NCBI RefSeq assembly: GCF_000971965.1
Contig: NZ_LAQP01000004.1
Span: 186,001-250,000, forward strand
Reading direction: 5' to 3'
Length of the DNA: 64,000 nt
Origin: Paenibacillus wulumuqiensis
GTDB lineage: Bacteria > Bacillota > Bacilli > Paenibacillales > Paenibacillaceae
Shown: one piece after another, positions 42,257 through 52,208 of the stretch
Layout of the letters: the number at the start of each line of letters is the position of its first letter
Numbering within the stretch: the first letter of the stretch is position 1
The notes under the pieces: generated by a model
The model's database searches: none
The model's input: the letters and a program-made list of their open reading frames with translations, nothing else
What the model was told of the DNA's origin: nothing
Translations under genes and position numbers: made by a program

Positions 42257-44149
42257 ATGAAGCCGGATTTGCGAGCAAGATGGACAGAAGGTGTCATTGT
42301 AGGCGACGGAGCAATGGGAACGTATTTATATCAGTTGGGATTCCCGGTAGGTATTTCCTATGAGGAACTGAACCTGCTGAGTCCGCATATTATTGAAGAT
42401 GTGCATCGTCAGTATGTCCATGCAGGGGCAGAGATGCTGGAGACGAATACCTTTTCTGCCAATCATGAAAAGCTGGCCAAGTACGGGCTTGAACATAAAG
42501 TGGAAGAAATTAACCGTGCTGGTGTGCGGATTGCCCGCAAGGCTGCTGGTGAGCAGGCCTATGTGGTCGGCTCGGTCGGAGCGATCCGGGAAGGCAAGCG
42601 TTCGAATACGCCGCTGCCGGAGCTGCGCAAATATTTCAGACAGCAGCTGAATGCGATTCTGGAAGAAGGGGTGGACGGCATTTTGCTGGAGACCTTTTTT
42701 GAATTGGAAGAACTGGCTGTTGCGCTCAAGCAGGTGCGCAAGCTGACCGATATTCCGGTCATCTGCCAGCTGACGGTCGAAGATGCGGTGCGTACGCTGG
42801 ACGGGTACAGTCTGCCGGATGCTTTTGCCATATTAACCGAGGCAGGGGCGGATATGGTCGGACTGAACTGCCGGGTAGGCCCCAACGGAACGATGCGGGC
42901 ACTGGAATACGTACGGGGCAAAGTATCATTGCCGCTGTCCGTGTATCCTGATGCCGGAGTAGCCAGCTATGTGGATGGCGAATACCGCTATAAGGCAAAG
43001 CCATCCTATTTTGGTCAAAGCTCGATCCGGCTCGCGGAGCTGGGTGCGAGAGTGATCGGCGGCTGCTGCGGAACGACGCCAAAACATATTGCCGCGATTG
43101 CGCGTGCGCTGGCGGATTATGTGCCAGCTCCGCTCGATTTCTCGAAGGTGCAGGTTCCCACGCCGCAGGTGAGCATTACGATGGAGAAGGACATTCTCGG
43201 CGGCTGGGGTTCCGACCGCGAAGATACGCCGCCGACGCTGGTCGAACTCGTCAACGAAAGACCGACAGTGATCGTGGAACTCGATCCGCCGCGTGATCTG
43301 GATATCACAGGATTTATGGCCGGCGCGGAAGCACTCAAAAAAGCCGGCGCTGATGCGGTCACGATGGCTGACAATTCACTGGCGGTGACGCGGATGAGCA
43401 ATATGGCACTCGCCCATCTGGTGCAGCGAGAGACGGGATTGCGCCCACTCGTACATGTGACCTGCCGGGACCGCAACATGATCGGCAACCAGTCGCATAT
43501 GATGGGACTGAATGCGCTGGGGGTGGATCATGTGCTGGCGGTAACGGGTGATCCGTCCAAATTCGGCGATCTGCCGGGTGCCAGCTCGGTATATGACATG
43601 ACTTCATTTGATATGATCAAGATGATCAAGCAGCTGAATGAAGGGATTGCTTTCTCCGGTAAAGTGCTCAAGCACCGTGCACGCTTTGTGGTCGGGGCTG
43701 CCTTTAACCCGAATGTAAAGCATCTGGATAAAGCTGTTCAGCGGCTGGAAAAGAAAATCGCTGCGGGAGCCGATTATATTATGACCCAGCCGGTCTATGA
43801 CGAGCAGCTGATTCGTGATATGCGTGAAGCGACCAGACATCTGAGTGTCCCTGTATTTATCGGCATTATGCCGCTGGCAAGCGGGCGCAATGCCGAATAT
43901 TTGCATAATGAGGTGCCGGGCATTCAACTGCCGGATCATATCCGCGGCCGTATGGCCGGACTGGAAGGCACAGACGGAAGACAGACCGGGGTGGCGATTG
44001 CCAAGGAACTGCTCGATGTGGCGCTGGAGTATTTTAACGGGATTTATATTATGACTCCATTTATGCTGTATGATATGAGCGCACAGCTCACCGAATATGT
44101 ATGGGCAAAAGCAAAGCAGCGTCCAAACCCCTTGTTTCATGGTAAATAA
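42257..44149 (+). CDS. yitJ: Bifunctional homocysteine S-methyltransferase / methylenetetrahydrofolate reductase
   Basis: A 630-residue fusion. The N-terminal domain (1-290) is a zinc homocysteine methyltransferase: GDGAMGTYLYQLG, LLETNTFSANHEK-like METNTF segment, and zinc cysteines in GLNCRVGPN and VIGGCCGTTP. The C-terminal domain (about 330-620) is a MetF-type flavin reductase: TVIVELDPPRD, HVTCRDRNM, ALGVDHVLAVTGDP and GADYIMTQPVYDE. Together they make methyl-folate and methylate homocysteine, as proposed for Bacillus YitJ. No SAM riboswitch was seen in the 99 bases upstream. GAGGTG is the ribosome site; yicC follows at short spacing. Confidence 0.92.
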   Translation: MKPDLRARWTEGVIVGDGAMGTYLYQLGFPVGISYEELNLLSPHIIEDVHRQYVHAGAEMLETNTFSANHEKLAKYGLEHKVEEINRAGVRIARKAAGEQAYVVGSVGAIREGKRSNTPLPELRKYFRQQLNAILEEGVDGILLETFFELEELAVALKQVRKLTDIPVICQLTVEDAVRTLDGYSLPDAFAILTEAGADMVGLNCRVGPNGTMRALEYVRGKVSLPLSVYPDAGVASYVDGEYRYKAKPSYFGQSSIRLAELGARVIGGCCGTTPKHIAAIARALADYVPAPLDFSKVQVPTPQVSITMEKDILGGWGSDREDTPPTLVELVNERPTVIVELDPPRDLDITGFMAGAEALKKAGADAVTMADNSLAVTRMSNMALAHLVQRETGLRPLVHVTCRDRNMIGNQSHMMGLNALGVDHVLAVTGDPSKFGDLPGASSVYDMTSFDMIKMIKQLNEGIAFSGKVLKHRARFVVGAAFNPNVKHLDKAVQRLEKKIAAGADYIMTQPVYDEQLIRDMREATRHLSVPVFIGIMPLASGRNAEYLHNEVPGIQLPDHIRGRMAGLEGTDGRQTGVAIAKELLDVALEYFNGIYIMTPFMLYDMSAQLTEYVWAKAKQRPNPLFHGK

Positions 44150-44181
44150 TCAATTACAATAGGATAACGGATGTGATGCCG

Positions 44182-45069
44182 ATGTCATTCAGTATGACCG
44201 GATACGGTCAGTCCGCCGTGCAATATGGCGGCTACAAAATCCAGATTGAAGTCAAATCCGTCAATCACCGCTACTGTGAAGTGATGCTCCGATTGCCCCG
44301 TGAATGGGCCGGTCTCGAGGATACGCTGCGCAGGCTGGTACAGAGCCAGCTCAAGCGGGGACGGATCGACGTGTTTGTGAATAAAGAGCAGGATGGCGGC
44401 GAGCGGGCAGCACTGAAGCTTGATCAGGCAGCAGCCCGGTCCTATATTCAGGCGGCCCGCGAGCTGCAGCAGCTCGGGGAGCTGGAAGGCCAGTTGGATA
44501 TTAATCAGCTGCTGTCGCTGCCCGGGGTCATGACCGTTCAGGAGAATGGGAACGATGATGATCCGGAGCAGTGGAGAGAGCTGCTGGAGCAAGGTCTAGG
44601 CGAAGCGCTGACAGGCCTGCTTGAGATGCGTGCCAGAGAAGGACGTCATCTGACGGAAGATCTGCGCGGACGGCTCGACCATCTGGAGCAGATCTATACC
44701 GAGATGCGCCGACTGGCTCCTACGGTAGTGGAAGAACATCGACTCCGGCTGCGGCAGCGCCTGTCAGAGCTTCAGGACGGAAGCTTTCACTGGGATGAAT
44801 CCCGAGTAGGGATGGAAATCGCCATCTTTGCGGATCGTTCCAATATTGACGAGGAATTGACGCGTCTGGCGAGTCATTTTGAACAGTTCAGGAATCTGCT
44901 GCATGCCGATGACCCGATCGGACGCAAAATGGATTTCCTGCTTCAGGAAATGAACCGGGAAGTGAACACGATTGGTTCCAAAGCTAATCATCTGGCTCTA
45001 GTTAACCATGTCGTCGAGATGAAAGCGGAGCTGGAAAAAATCCGTGAACAAGCCGCCAATTTGGAATAA
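44182..45069 (+). CDS. yloC: YicC/YloC family endoribonuclease
   Basis: A 295-residue protein of the YicC family, recently described as endoribonucleases. Typical parts: SMTGYGQSAVQYGGYKIQIE with VKSVNHRYCEVMLRLP at the N-terminus, KRGRIDVFVN, and the C-terminal ADRSNIDEELTRLASHFEQF with GRKMDFLLQEMNREVNTIGSK. Start ATG 44182 has GGATGTG six bases before; ATG 44176 and GTG 44173 are in frame. First member of the conserved yicC-remA-gmk-rpoZ run. Confidence 0.92.
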   Translation: MSFSMTGYGQSAVQYGGYKIQIEVKSVNHRYCEVMLRLPREWAGLEDTLRRLVQSQLKRGRIDVFVNKEQDGGERAALKLDQAAARSYIQAARELQQLGELEGQLDINQLLSLPGVMTVQENGNDDDPEQWRELLEQGLGEALTGLLEMRAREGRHLTEDLRGRLDHLEQIYTEMRRLAPTVVEEHRLRLRQRLSELQDGSFHWDESRVGMEIAIFADRSNIDEELTRLASHFEQFRNLLHADDPIGRKMDFLLQEMNREVNTIGSKANHLALVNHVVEMKAELEKIREQAANLE

Positions 45070-45132
45070 AGACCAACAAGCGACCTTATTTCGGCGCGAT
45101 TGAGTCAAATGTATAGGGGGAAAAACCTGAAG

Positions 45133-45393
45133 ATGGCAATCAAACTTATCAATATTGGCTTTGGTAATATTGTATCCGCGAACCGGATTATTTCAATCGT
45201 AAGCCCGGAATCCGCGCCAATCAAACGTATTATCCAGGAGGCACGTGACCGTCATATGCTGATTGATGCAACCTACGGAAGACGTACCCGTGCGGTCATC
45301 ATTACAGATAGCGACCACGTCATCCTCTCGGCTGTACAGCCGGAAACGGTAGCACATCGCCTGTCTCTCAAAGACGACGATAACGACGAATAA
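45133..45393 (+). CDS. remA: RemA (DUF370) DNA-binding matrix regulator
   Basis: An 86-residue DNA-binding protein; in Bacillus RemA activates biofilm matrix operons and osmoprotection genes by forming ring-like oligomers that wrap DNA. The whole chain is highly conserved: [20 protein letters not shown], then [20 protein letters not shown] and [21 protein letters not shown] 45133 is the family start. It lies between yloC and gmk, as in Bacillus. Confidence 0.94.
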   Translation: MAIKLINIGFGNIVSANRIISIVSPESAPIKRIIQEARDRHMLIDATYGRRTRAVIITDSDHVILSAVQPETVAHRLSLKDDDNDE

Positions 45394-45460
45394 ACAAAAA
45401 CAGGCTGTCGGCCTCTTTGCTCCTGCAACGATGGTCGGCAGCCCTGCATTGGAGTGTACC

Positions 45461-46033
45461 ATGGCTAAGGGATTATTATTTGTATTATCCGGTCCGTCCG
45501 GTGTGGGTAAAGGAACCGTAAGTGCAGAACTTCGTATCCGCAAGCCCGAGCTGATCTATTCCGTATCAGCGACGACTCGCCAGCCGCGAACCGGCGAAGT
45601 TGAAGGTGTGAACTATTTCTTCAAAACGCATGATGAGTTCAAAAAAATGATTGATAACGATATGCTGCTTGAATATGCAGAATATGTGGGTAATCATTAT
45701 GGAACTCCTCGTGATTTTGTGGATAGAACACTGGAGGCAGGAAATGATATTTTCCTGGAAATTGAAGTACAGGGCGCACTTAAGGTAATGGAGAAGTTCC
45801 CGGAAGGCGTATTTATTTTCCTGACCCCTCCATCTTTTGAAGAACTGCAGAATCGTCTGCAAAATCGCGGTACCGAGACGGTAGACACGATCAACAACCG
45901 TATGACAGTTGCTGCGGATGAGCTTGAAATGATGAAGCATTATGATTATTCCGTTGTAAATGATGAGATTGATCTGGCATGTCAGCGCATTGAGAGCATT
46001 ATTATCGCCGAGCACTGCAAGATCCGCAAATAA
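45461..46033 (+). CDS. gmk: Guanylate kinase
   Basis: Converts GMP and ATP to GDP and ADP. The 190 residues start [19 protein letters not shown] with the Walker A loop, continue with [20 protein letters not shown] for GMP binding, then [12 protein letters not shown] and the lid [12 protein letters not shown] 45461 with GGAGTG upstream is the start; an in-frame ATG at 45431 has no ribosome site. Part of the remA-gmk-rpoZ group, which ties nucleotide supply to (p)ppGpp-sensitive functions in relatives. Confidence 0.95.
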   Translation: MAKGLLFVLSGPSGVGKGTVSAELRIRKPELIYSVSATTRQPRTGEVEGVNYFFKTHDEFKKMIDNDMLLEYAEYVGNHYGTPRDFVDRTLEAGNDIFLEIEVQGALKVMEKFPEGVFIFLTPPSFEELQNRLQNRGTETVDTINNRMTVAADELEMMKHYDYSVVNDEIDLACQRIESIIIAEHCKIRK

Positions 46034-46079
46034 GAGGCTGGAAGCCTGAGCTTTCAGCACGATGAAGAGGTGCGTATTC

Positions 46080-46313
46080 ATGTTATATCCTTCCATTGAT
46101 GAAATGATGAACAAAGTAGACAGCAAGTATTCGCTCGTTGTAGCAGCTTCCCGCCGTGCCAGACAACTGCGCGATGGCAGCAAAAGTGAACTGCATGATG
46201 CGCGTTCCCACAAATATGTAGGTGTTGCATTGGAAGAAATCTACAATGACAATATCAAGATTGAGCGCAGAACCGAAGCTGAACTGGAGCAAAGCGACCG
46301 CGAAAATAACTAA
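46080..46313 (+). CDS. rpoZ: RNA polymerase omega subunit
   Basis: A 77-residue subunit that helps assemble the beta-prime chain. Recognised by MLYPSIDEMMNKVDSKYSLV, AASRRARQL and SHKYVGVALEEIYNDNI. ATG 46080 has GAAGAGGTG ahead; an in-frame ATG at 46062 does not. The operon ends after it with a terminator at 46396. Confidence 0.93.
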   Translation: MLYPSIDEMMNKVDSKYSLVVAASRRARQLRDGSKSELHDARSHKYVGVALEEIYNDNIKIERRTEAELEQSDRENN

Positions 46314-46395
46314 CCCTTACTGCAGAGGCGTCAGCAGGCTGGCGCTGTTGGTAGTGGATGAATACACCTGTCGGGCAACGTGTCGACAGACAAGG

Positions 46396-46424
46396 ATAAC
46401 AACCGTGAGGTTGTTATTTTTTGT
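46396..46424 (+). terminator. Terminator after rpoZ
   Basis: Arms GATAACAACC / GGTTGTTATT around GTGA-type loop, TTTTTT tail. Confidence 0.85.
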
Positions 46425-46555
46425 GTGCAAAAGGTCAGAACTGTACAGTTTGGCTTCCAAAGACAATGCACCGATCAGCCGGTGAAGGAACGGTATATTT
46501 TAGCCGCCATCCGAATGATATGGGTTACCGATAACTTAATTATTTACTGCATATA

Positions 46556-46593
46556 TAACCGGAAGAAGCTCTTTCTTCCGGTTACTTTTTTTT
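46556..46593 (+). terminator. Second terminator between rpoZ and coaBC
   Basis: Arms TAACCGGAAGAA / TTCTTCCGGTTA, short loop, then eight T. The 130 bases between the two terminators show no gene. Confidence 0.85.
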
Positions 46594-46604
46594 CGAAAAA
46601 GAGG

Positions 46605-46660
46605 TATAATTAAAGGATTGAACATGATCTTGTCAGAGGGCTGAATGTGCGCTCTTTTTT
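46605..46660 (+). promoter_or_regulatory. Possible promoter and attenuator hairpin before coaBC
   Basis: TATAAT at 46605-46610 lies just past the terminator, without a good -35. Thirty bases on, AGAGGGC and GCGCTCT (46636-46655, one mismatch) plus outer CTTGT/ACAAG bracket a T6 run, resembling a small terminator ahead of coaBC. Confidence 0.35.
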
Positions 46661-46771
46661 ACAAGAATGGCTCTATAGACAGGCTGAAATTTATCATCAT
46701 ACGATATATTTCGACTATATATGAAGGACATTTTTCAATCCCATTACTCTACAGGAAAGCAGGGGAAATAG

Positions 46772-48001
46772 ATGCTAAGAGGTAAAAAGATCGTACTTGG
46801 TATTACCGGCGGTATTGCGGCCTACAAAGCGGCTGCACTGTGCAGTGGTCTTGTGAAGCAGGGTGCGGACGTGCATGTCATCATGACGGACTCGGCATCC
46901 AAATTCATTACAGAGCTGACGCTGCAGACGCTTTCCCGTAATCCTGTTCATATCGATACATTTGACGAGCGCAATCCGGAAGTGGTCACCCATATTCATC
47001 TGGCGGATCTGGCCGATCTCGTGCTGATTGCCCCGGCGACGGCCAATACCATTTCCAAAATGACACTCGGTCTGGCAGACGATATGCTTTCTTCCATGCT
47101 GCTGGCGACAACGGCTCCGATTATGATCGCTCCGGCGATGAATGTGCATATGTATCAGCATCCGGCGATTATGCAGAATATGAATACGCTGGTCAGCCGC
47201 GGCGTACTCATGATTGAACCGGGTGAGGGCATGCTGGCCTGCGGTTATGTAGGCAAAGGCCGTCTGGAAGAACCGGAGACAATTATTCGGGTAGTCCATG
47301 ATTTCTTTGCTGCCCAGCAGCAGCGTGAAGAGATGCGTCATCTGATGGCTGGACGTAAAGTGACGGTGACGGCAGGAGGTACGATTGAGCGAATTGATCC
47401 TGTTCGTTATATCACCAATGACTCTTCCGGCAAAATGGGTATTGCGGTTGCTCGTGCCGCTTATGCAATGGGTGCGGATGTACGGCTCATTGCCGGTTCG
47501 GTGCAGGTACCATTGCCTGAAGGAATCGATACCGTACGAGTACAATCTGCACAGGACATGTATGAGGCCGTAATCGGAGAATGGAGTCATACGGATATTA
47601 TGGTCCAGACTGCCGCGGTCGCCGATTATCGTCCCAAGACGGTTCATGCGACCAAAATGAAAAAAAATGATGAAAATCTGGTGCTCGAACTGGAAAAAAC
47701 AACCGACATTCTGGAAAGCCTCGGTCAGCGTAAAAACAATCAGTTCCTGATTGGCTTTGCCGCCGAAACGAATAATGTCGCAGAATATGCGATGGGTAAA
47801 GTCATACGCAAAAACTGTGATCTGCTGGTGGCGAATGATGTCACTATCGCCGGAGCAGGCTTTGGCACCGATACCAATAAAGTACAGATTTATGATGCTC
47901 AGGGACTGGTAGAAGATCTGCCGCTAATGAGCAAGGACGATGTCGCCTTCCGGCTGCTGTCAATTGCTGCAAGCCGACTGAACGGGGTGTCTGCTTCATG
48001 A
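46772..48001 (+). CDS. coaBC: Phosphopantothenoylcysteine synthetase/decarboxylase
   Basis: Bifunctional coenzyme A enzyme of 409 residues. The CoaC decarboxylase half (1-185) has the flavin site GITGGIAAYKAA, the active His in THIHLADL, PAMNVHM and the lid cysteine in GMLACGYVGKGRL. The CoaB half starts at KVTVTAGGTIERIDPVRYI with CTP-site KMKK and ANDV motifs. SD AGGGGA. Its stop overlaps the priA start (ATGA), showing translational coupling. Confidence 0.95.
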   Translation: MLRGKKIVLGITGGIAAYKAAALCSGLVKQGADVHVIMTDSASKFITELTLQTLSRNPVHIDTFDERNPEVVTHIHLADLADLVLIAPATANTISKMTLGLADDMLSSMLLATTAPIMIAPAMNVHMYQHPAIMQNMNTLVSRGVLMIEPGEGMLACGYVGKGRLEEPETIIRVVHDFFAAQQQREEMRHLMAGRKVTVTAGGTIERIDPVRYITNDSSGKMGIAVARAAYAMGADVRLIAGSVQVPLPEGIDTVRVQSAQDMYEAVIGEWSHTDIMVQTAAVADYRPKTVHATKMKKNDENLVLELEKTTDILESLGQRKNNQFLIGFAAETNNVAEYAMGKVIRKNCDLLVANDVTIAGAGFGTDTNKVQIYDAQGLVEDLPLMSKDDVAFRLLSIAASRLNGVSAS

Positions 48002-50553
48002 GCAGAATTGCCCAGGTTATTGTCGATGTGCCCAGCCGGGGGACAGATCGGCCGTTTGATTATATTATTCCCGAATCGATGAAAGGCTGGCTGGAGATCG
48101 GCAGCCGGGTTGGGGTTCCCTTTGGTCCGCGGACATTGCAGGGATTTGTCGTGGGATTGAGCATGGAGTCGGACACTCCGCCAGTCAAGCTCAAGCCAAT
48201 CAAGGAACTGCTTGATCTGACGCCACCGTTATCCGAAGATCTGGTGGAATTGTCGGAATGGATGAGCGGCCGGTATGCCTGTCACCGAATTACAGCTTTA
48301 CAAGCCATGCTCCCCGCCGCGCTCAAAGGCAAGGCGGAGCGCTATATCCGGGTAACCGATCGTTCGGAATGGGCAGAACGGGAAACGGATTTGCAGCATC
48401 AGAATCTGGATGAATTGGTGCTGTTCGAGACGGTGGACGAGCTGACTGATAGCGAAGCCCAGATCGTTACCTATATTCAAAAGCAGCAGGAAGTGCGTAT
48501 GGAGCAGCTGACGCGCAAGTTCGCCAATCAGGCGGATGTGATCAAGCAGCTGCTCCAGCGTGGTGTATTATCCGAAAGCCGCAGCATCCGTGACAAAGTG
48601 CAGAAGAAAACGATTCGTACGGTTGCCCTGCATTTACCGGAAGATGAGATTCGTACCATTATTGAAGAATTCCCGGTCAAAGCGCGGCGTCAAAAGGAAG
48701 TACTCACCTTTATCGCAGATACGGGTGGCGAGATTCCGCTCAAGGACATCATGACCGTACTCGGTGTGACAGCCGGAACCGTCAAGTCGCTTGCGGATAA
48801 AGGATACATTGTGATCCGGGATATGGAAGTGTTCCGCGACCCTTACAAAGACCGCAGCTTTGCACCGAGTCAGCCGTTTGTGCTGACCGGTGAGCAGCAA
48901 ATGGTCTATAACGCGATTGTTGAACGCCTGAACACACGGACCGAAGGCGAATTTCTGGTTCACGGCATTACAGGCAGCGGTAAGACAGAGGTATATTTGC
49001 AATCGATTCAGCGCGTCATAGAGCAGGATCGGCAGGCGATTATGCTCGTACCGGAGATTTCCCTGACCCCGCAGATGGTTGAGCGCTTCAAGAGCCGGTT
49101 TGGCGATCATGTGGCAGTAATGCACAGCCGCCTCTCCAGCGGAGAGCGTTATGACGAATGGCGCAAAATCCGCGAAGGTCAGGCACTGGTGGCGATCGGT
49201 GCGCGTTCGGCGATTTTTGCTCCTTTTGCCAATCTGGGATTGATCATTATGGATGAAGAACATGAGACTTCTTACAAGCAGGAAGAGAGCCCCAAATATC
49301 ATGCCCGCGATGTGGCGGTACACCGTGCTCATCAGCATGGAGCTGTCGTCATTCTCGGTTCGGCTACTCCTTCCCTGGAGAGCTATCATGCAGCCCGTTC
49401 CCAGAGCAGCGATGAATTCAATCCGGCACTATTGGAAATTCATGGCCGTGCGCTTGGAAGTGAACTGCCCGAGGTGCATATCGTCGATATGCGCGAAGAG
49501 CTCAAGGAAGGCAACCGCTCTATGTTCAGCCGTCCACTGCATCAGGCGATTGAAGACCGACTGGAGAAAAAGCAGCAGATCGTACTGCTGCTGAACCGGC
49601 GCGGCCACTCCACCTTCGTAATGTGCCGTACATGCGGATATGTGGCGGAATGTCCGAACTGCGATATCTCGCTCACGTTCCACCAGCGCTCCAACAATCT
49701 GCGCTGCCACTACTGTGGTCATGCTCAGCCGGCGCCAGAGACCTGTCCGGAATGCAATAGTGAGCATATTCGCTACTTTGGTACAGGTACACAGCGGGTC
49801 GAGGAAGAACTGGCCAAACTGTTCCCCGGCATCCGCGTCGTACGGATGGACGTGGATACAACGACACAAAAAGGTTCTCATGAGAAGCTGCTGAACCGTT
49901 TCCGGGACAAGCAGGCCGATCTGCTGCTCGGTACGCAGATGGTCGCCAAAGGGCTGGATTTCCCTGATGTAACGCTTGTCGGCGTCATCGCTGCCGATTC
50001 GGCGCTGCATCTGCCCGATTTCCGTGCCGCCGAGAAAACGTTCCAGCTGCTGACCCAGGTCGCCGGGCGCGCAGGGCGCCACCATTTGCCGGGTGAAGTA
50101 ATTGTGCAGACGTACAACCCGGATCATTACTCGGTGGTCCATGCGAGCCGGCATGATTATGCTTCCTTTGTACGTGAAGAGCTCAAGCATCGCCAGGTAC
50201 TCAGCTATCCGCCATACTGCCGGCTGGCACTGATCACCTTTTCCCATGAAAAGCTGCCGCTGCTCGTGCGGATTGCCGAGAATTATGTGCAGATGGTCAA
50301 GGATCAGGCGCACAAGCTGGGCTGGCTCGGCAGTCTGGAACGCTTCTCTACTGAAGCGCTGGATGTGCTGGGACCGGTCGCTTCCCCGATTCCAAGGCTA
50401 AAAAATAGATACAGATTCCAATGTATGATAAAATGGCGTGGAGATATGGACGTTTCCCGGCTGGCAGAGCATATATCTGAGCAGCTTCAGGACAGCGTAC
50501 GTGATAAGGATCTGCAGATTAGCATCGATGTGGACCCGCAGGTATTGATGTGA
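47998..50553 (+). CDS. priA: Primosomal protein N' (PriA helicase)
   Basis: Superfamily 2 helicase of 851 residues that restarts stalled replication forks. N-terminal 3'-end binding domain (IAQVIVDVPSRGTDRPFDY), a winged-helix part, Walker A GITGSGKTEVYLQ, DEEH box, SATPSLES, and the zinc-binding insert with eight cysteines (CRTCGYVAECPNCDISL and CHYCGHAQPAPETCPEC), then GTQMVAKGLDFP and VAGRAGRHHLPG of motifs V and VI. Longer than E. coli PriA, as in Bacillus. Overlaps coaBC by four bases. Confidence 0.96.
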   Translation: MSRIAQVIVDVPSRGTDRPFDYIIPESMKGWLEIGSRVGVPFGPRTLQGFVVGLSMESDTPPVKLKPIKELLDLTPPLSEDLVELSEWMSGRYACHRITALQAMLPAALKGKAERYIRVTDRSEWAERETDLQHQNLDELVLFETVDELTDSEAQIVTYIQKQQEVRMEQLTRKFANQADVIKQLLQRGVLSESRSIRDKVQKKTIRTVALHLPEDEIRTIIEEFPVKARRQKEVLTFIADTGGEIPLKDIMTVLGVTAGTVKSLADKGYIVIRDMEVFRDPYKDRSFAPSQPFVLTGEQQMVYNAIVERLNTRTEGEFLVHGITGSGKTEVYLQSIQRVIEQDRQAIMLVPEISLTPQMVERFKSRFGDHVAVMHSRLSSGERYDEWRKIREGQALVAIGARSAIFAPFANLGLIIMDEEHETSYKQEESPKYHARDVAVHRAHQHGAVVILGSATPSLESYHAARSQSSDEFNPALLEIHGRALGSELPEVHIVDMREELKEGNRSMFSRPLHQAIEDRLEKKQQIVLLLNRRGHSTFVMCRTCGYVAECPNCDISLTFHQRSNNLRCHYCGHAQPAPETCPECNSEHIRYFGTGTQRVEEELAKLFPGIRVVRMDVDTTTQKGSHEKLLNRFRDKQADLLLGTQMVAKGLDFPDVTLVGVIAADSALHLPDFRAAEKTFQLLTQVAGRAGRHHLPGEVIVQTYNPDHYSVVHASRHDYASFVREELKHRQVLSYPPYCRLALITFSHEKLPLLVRIAENYVQMVKDQAHKLGWLGSLERFSTEALDVLGPVASPIPRLKNRYRFQCMIKWRGDMDVSRLAEHISEQLQDSVRDKDLQISIDVDPQVLM

Positions 50554-50623
50554 TCAGCCGGGTAATTATTAGCGGCATTCTGTAGAGTAACCGATGCAAT
50601 ATGCAGAGGATAGATAGGAGTGA

Positions 50624-50651
50624 AGGGCAGCAGCTGTTGAAGTGCTGCCCT
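50624..50651 (+). other. Perfect hairpin between priA and def
   Basis: AGGGCAGCA / TGCTGCCCT with a ten-base loop and no T-run, in the 215-base gap before def. It may be a weak terminator or processing stem; no other structure or gene is seen in the gap. Confidence 0.5.
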
Positions 50652-50768
50652 GTGCTCTGCGTACGTGTATGAATGATCGTCAGGTAGAGCGGTAACGAAT
50701 CGTAATAGCTGCGGCAGAGGCTGCAGAACAACAAGATGATGGAAAACAGATAAAGGATGGGATGCACG

Positions 50769-51248
50769 ATGGCAATTCGTATTATTGTAAAAGAACCGGA
50801 TGAGGTATTGCATAAGAAAGCAAAAGAAGTTACCAAAATTACTCCCAACGTACAAAAGCTGCTGACCGATATGGCAGACACCATGTACGACGCGGATGGA
50901 GTAGGTCTGGCCGCACCACAGGTCGGCATACTCAAACGCGCAATCGTAGTCGATGTAGGAGATGAGCATGGTCTGATCGAACTCATCAACCCGGAGATTG
51001 TAGCGAGCAGCGGAGAGCAATTCGGTTCGGAAGGCTGCCTCAGTATTCCGGCATTGAACGGAGAAGTGCGCCGAGCGATGGAAGTAACGGTCAAAGGTCT
51101 GGATCGCAATGGACAGGAAATTACCATTACCGGACGCGAGCTGCTGGCACGTGCCCTTCAGCATGAGATTGATCACCTGAATGGTGTATTATTCACCGAT
51201 ATTGCCGAGCGTGTCTATGACCGCAGACTGGACGAGGAAGGAGAATAA
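50769..51248 (+). CDS. def: Peptide deformylase
   Basis: Removes the formyl group from new N-terminal methionine. The 159 residues carry the three metal-site motifs: [18 protein letters not shown] (Cys ligand) and QHEIDHLNG (two His ligands). The short form and the sequence match type 1 rather than Bacillus YkrB-like type 2 enzymes. ATG 50769 is preferred to ATG 50757 by ribosome-site spacing. The fmt start lies three bases after its stop. Confidence 0.95.
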   Translation: MAIRIIVKEPDEVLHKKAKEVTKITPNVQKLLTDMADTMYDADGVGLAAPQVGILKRAIVVDVGDEHGLIELINPEIVASSGEQFGSEGCLSIPALNGEVRRAMEVTVKGLDRNGQEITITGRELLARALQHEIDHLNGVLFTDIAERVYDRRLDEEGE

Positions 51249-51251
51249 GCG

Positions 51252-52208
51252 TTGACTGTTAAAATTGCATTTATGGGAACACCCGAATTTGCCGTAGCCA
51301 GCCTGAACGTACTGCTGGAAGAAGGCATGAATGTGGTCTGTGTAGTGACGCAGCCGGACCGTCCGCAAGGACGTAAAAAAATACTGACACCTACACCGGT
51401 CAAAGCAGCCGCGCTGGAGCATGCTCTGCCTGTACTGCAGCCGCAGCGCATGCGCAGTCCCGAAGCTGTAGCCGAGCTGGCTGCCTATGAACCGGATCTG
51501 ATCGTAACTGCAGCCTATGGACAGATTCTGCCCAAAGCGGTGCTTGATCTGCCACGTCTTGGTTGTGTGAATATCCATGGCTCACTGCTGCCCAAATATC
51601 GCGGCGGAGCGCCGATTCAGCGTTCAATCATCAACGGAGAGACAGTGACCGGCATTACACTGATGTATATGGCCGAAGGTCTGGATACGGGCGATATGAT
51701 CTCCCGTCTGGAAGTGCCGATTACCGATGAAGATACTTCAGGTACATTATTTGCCAAAATGAGCGAAGCAGGCGCTGTACTGCTGCGCCAAGAGCTGCCG
51801 CGTCTACTCGAAGGTCCCCTAGAAGCGGAGCCGCAGGATGACGAACAGGCGACCTATGCACCGAACCTGACACGGGACGACGAGAAGATCGACTGGTCGA
51901 AGGATAGCCGCGCCATCTATAACCAGATTCGCGGACTGGTGCCTTTTGCCGGCGGATTCACGCTCTGGAATGATGAAGTATTCAAAGTATGGAAAACCCT
52001 TCGTCCGGATTCATCAGCTTCACTGCCTGCAGGAGCAGCCGATGCAGTTCCGGGAACAGTGGTGGACATGGGGCCGGAAGGCATTACCGTCCGTACGGGC
52101 GATGGTGTGATCACATTGACTGAAGTGCAGCCTGCCGGTAAAAAGGCGCTGCGTGCAGCAGACTTTGTGCGTGGTACGTCCCTCACCAAAGGCACGGTGT
52201 TCCAGTGA
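51252..52208 (+). CDS. fmt: Methionyl-tRNA formyltransferase
   Basis: Adds a formyl group from 10-formyl-tetrahydrofolate to initiator Met-tRNA; functional partner of def just upstream. The 318 residues show FMGTPEFAVASLNVLL, the folate site AYGQILPKAVLDLP with NIHGSLLPKYRGGAPIQ (Asn and His catalytic) and MAEGLDTGDM (Asp), then the C-terminal tRNA-binding barrel. TTG 51252 with AAGGAGAAT is the start. The stop overlaps the GTG of rsmB. Confidence 0.95.
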   Translation: MTVKIAFMGTPEFAVASLNVLLEEGMNVVCVVTQPDRPQGRKKILTPTPVKAAALEHALPVLQPQRMRSPEAVAELAAYEPDLIVTAAYGQILPKAVLDLPRLGCVNIHGSLLPKYRGGAPIQRSIINGETVTGITLMYMAEGLDTGDMISRLEVPITDEDTSGTLFAKMSEAGAVLLRQELPRLLEGPLEAEPQDDEQATYAPNLTRDDEKIDWSKDSRAIYNQIRGLVPFAGGFTLWNDEVFKVWKTLRPDSSASLPAGAADAVPGTVVDMGPEGITVRTGDGVITLTEVQPAGKKALRAADFVRGTSLTKGTVFQ

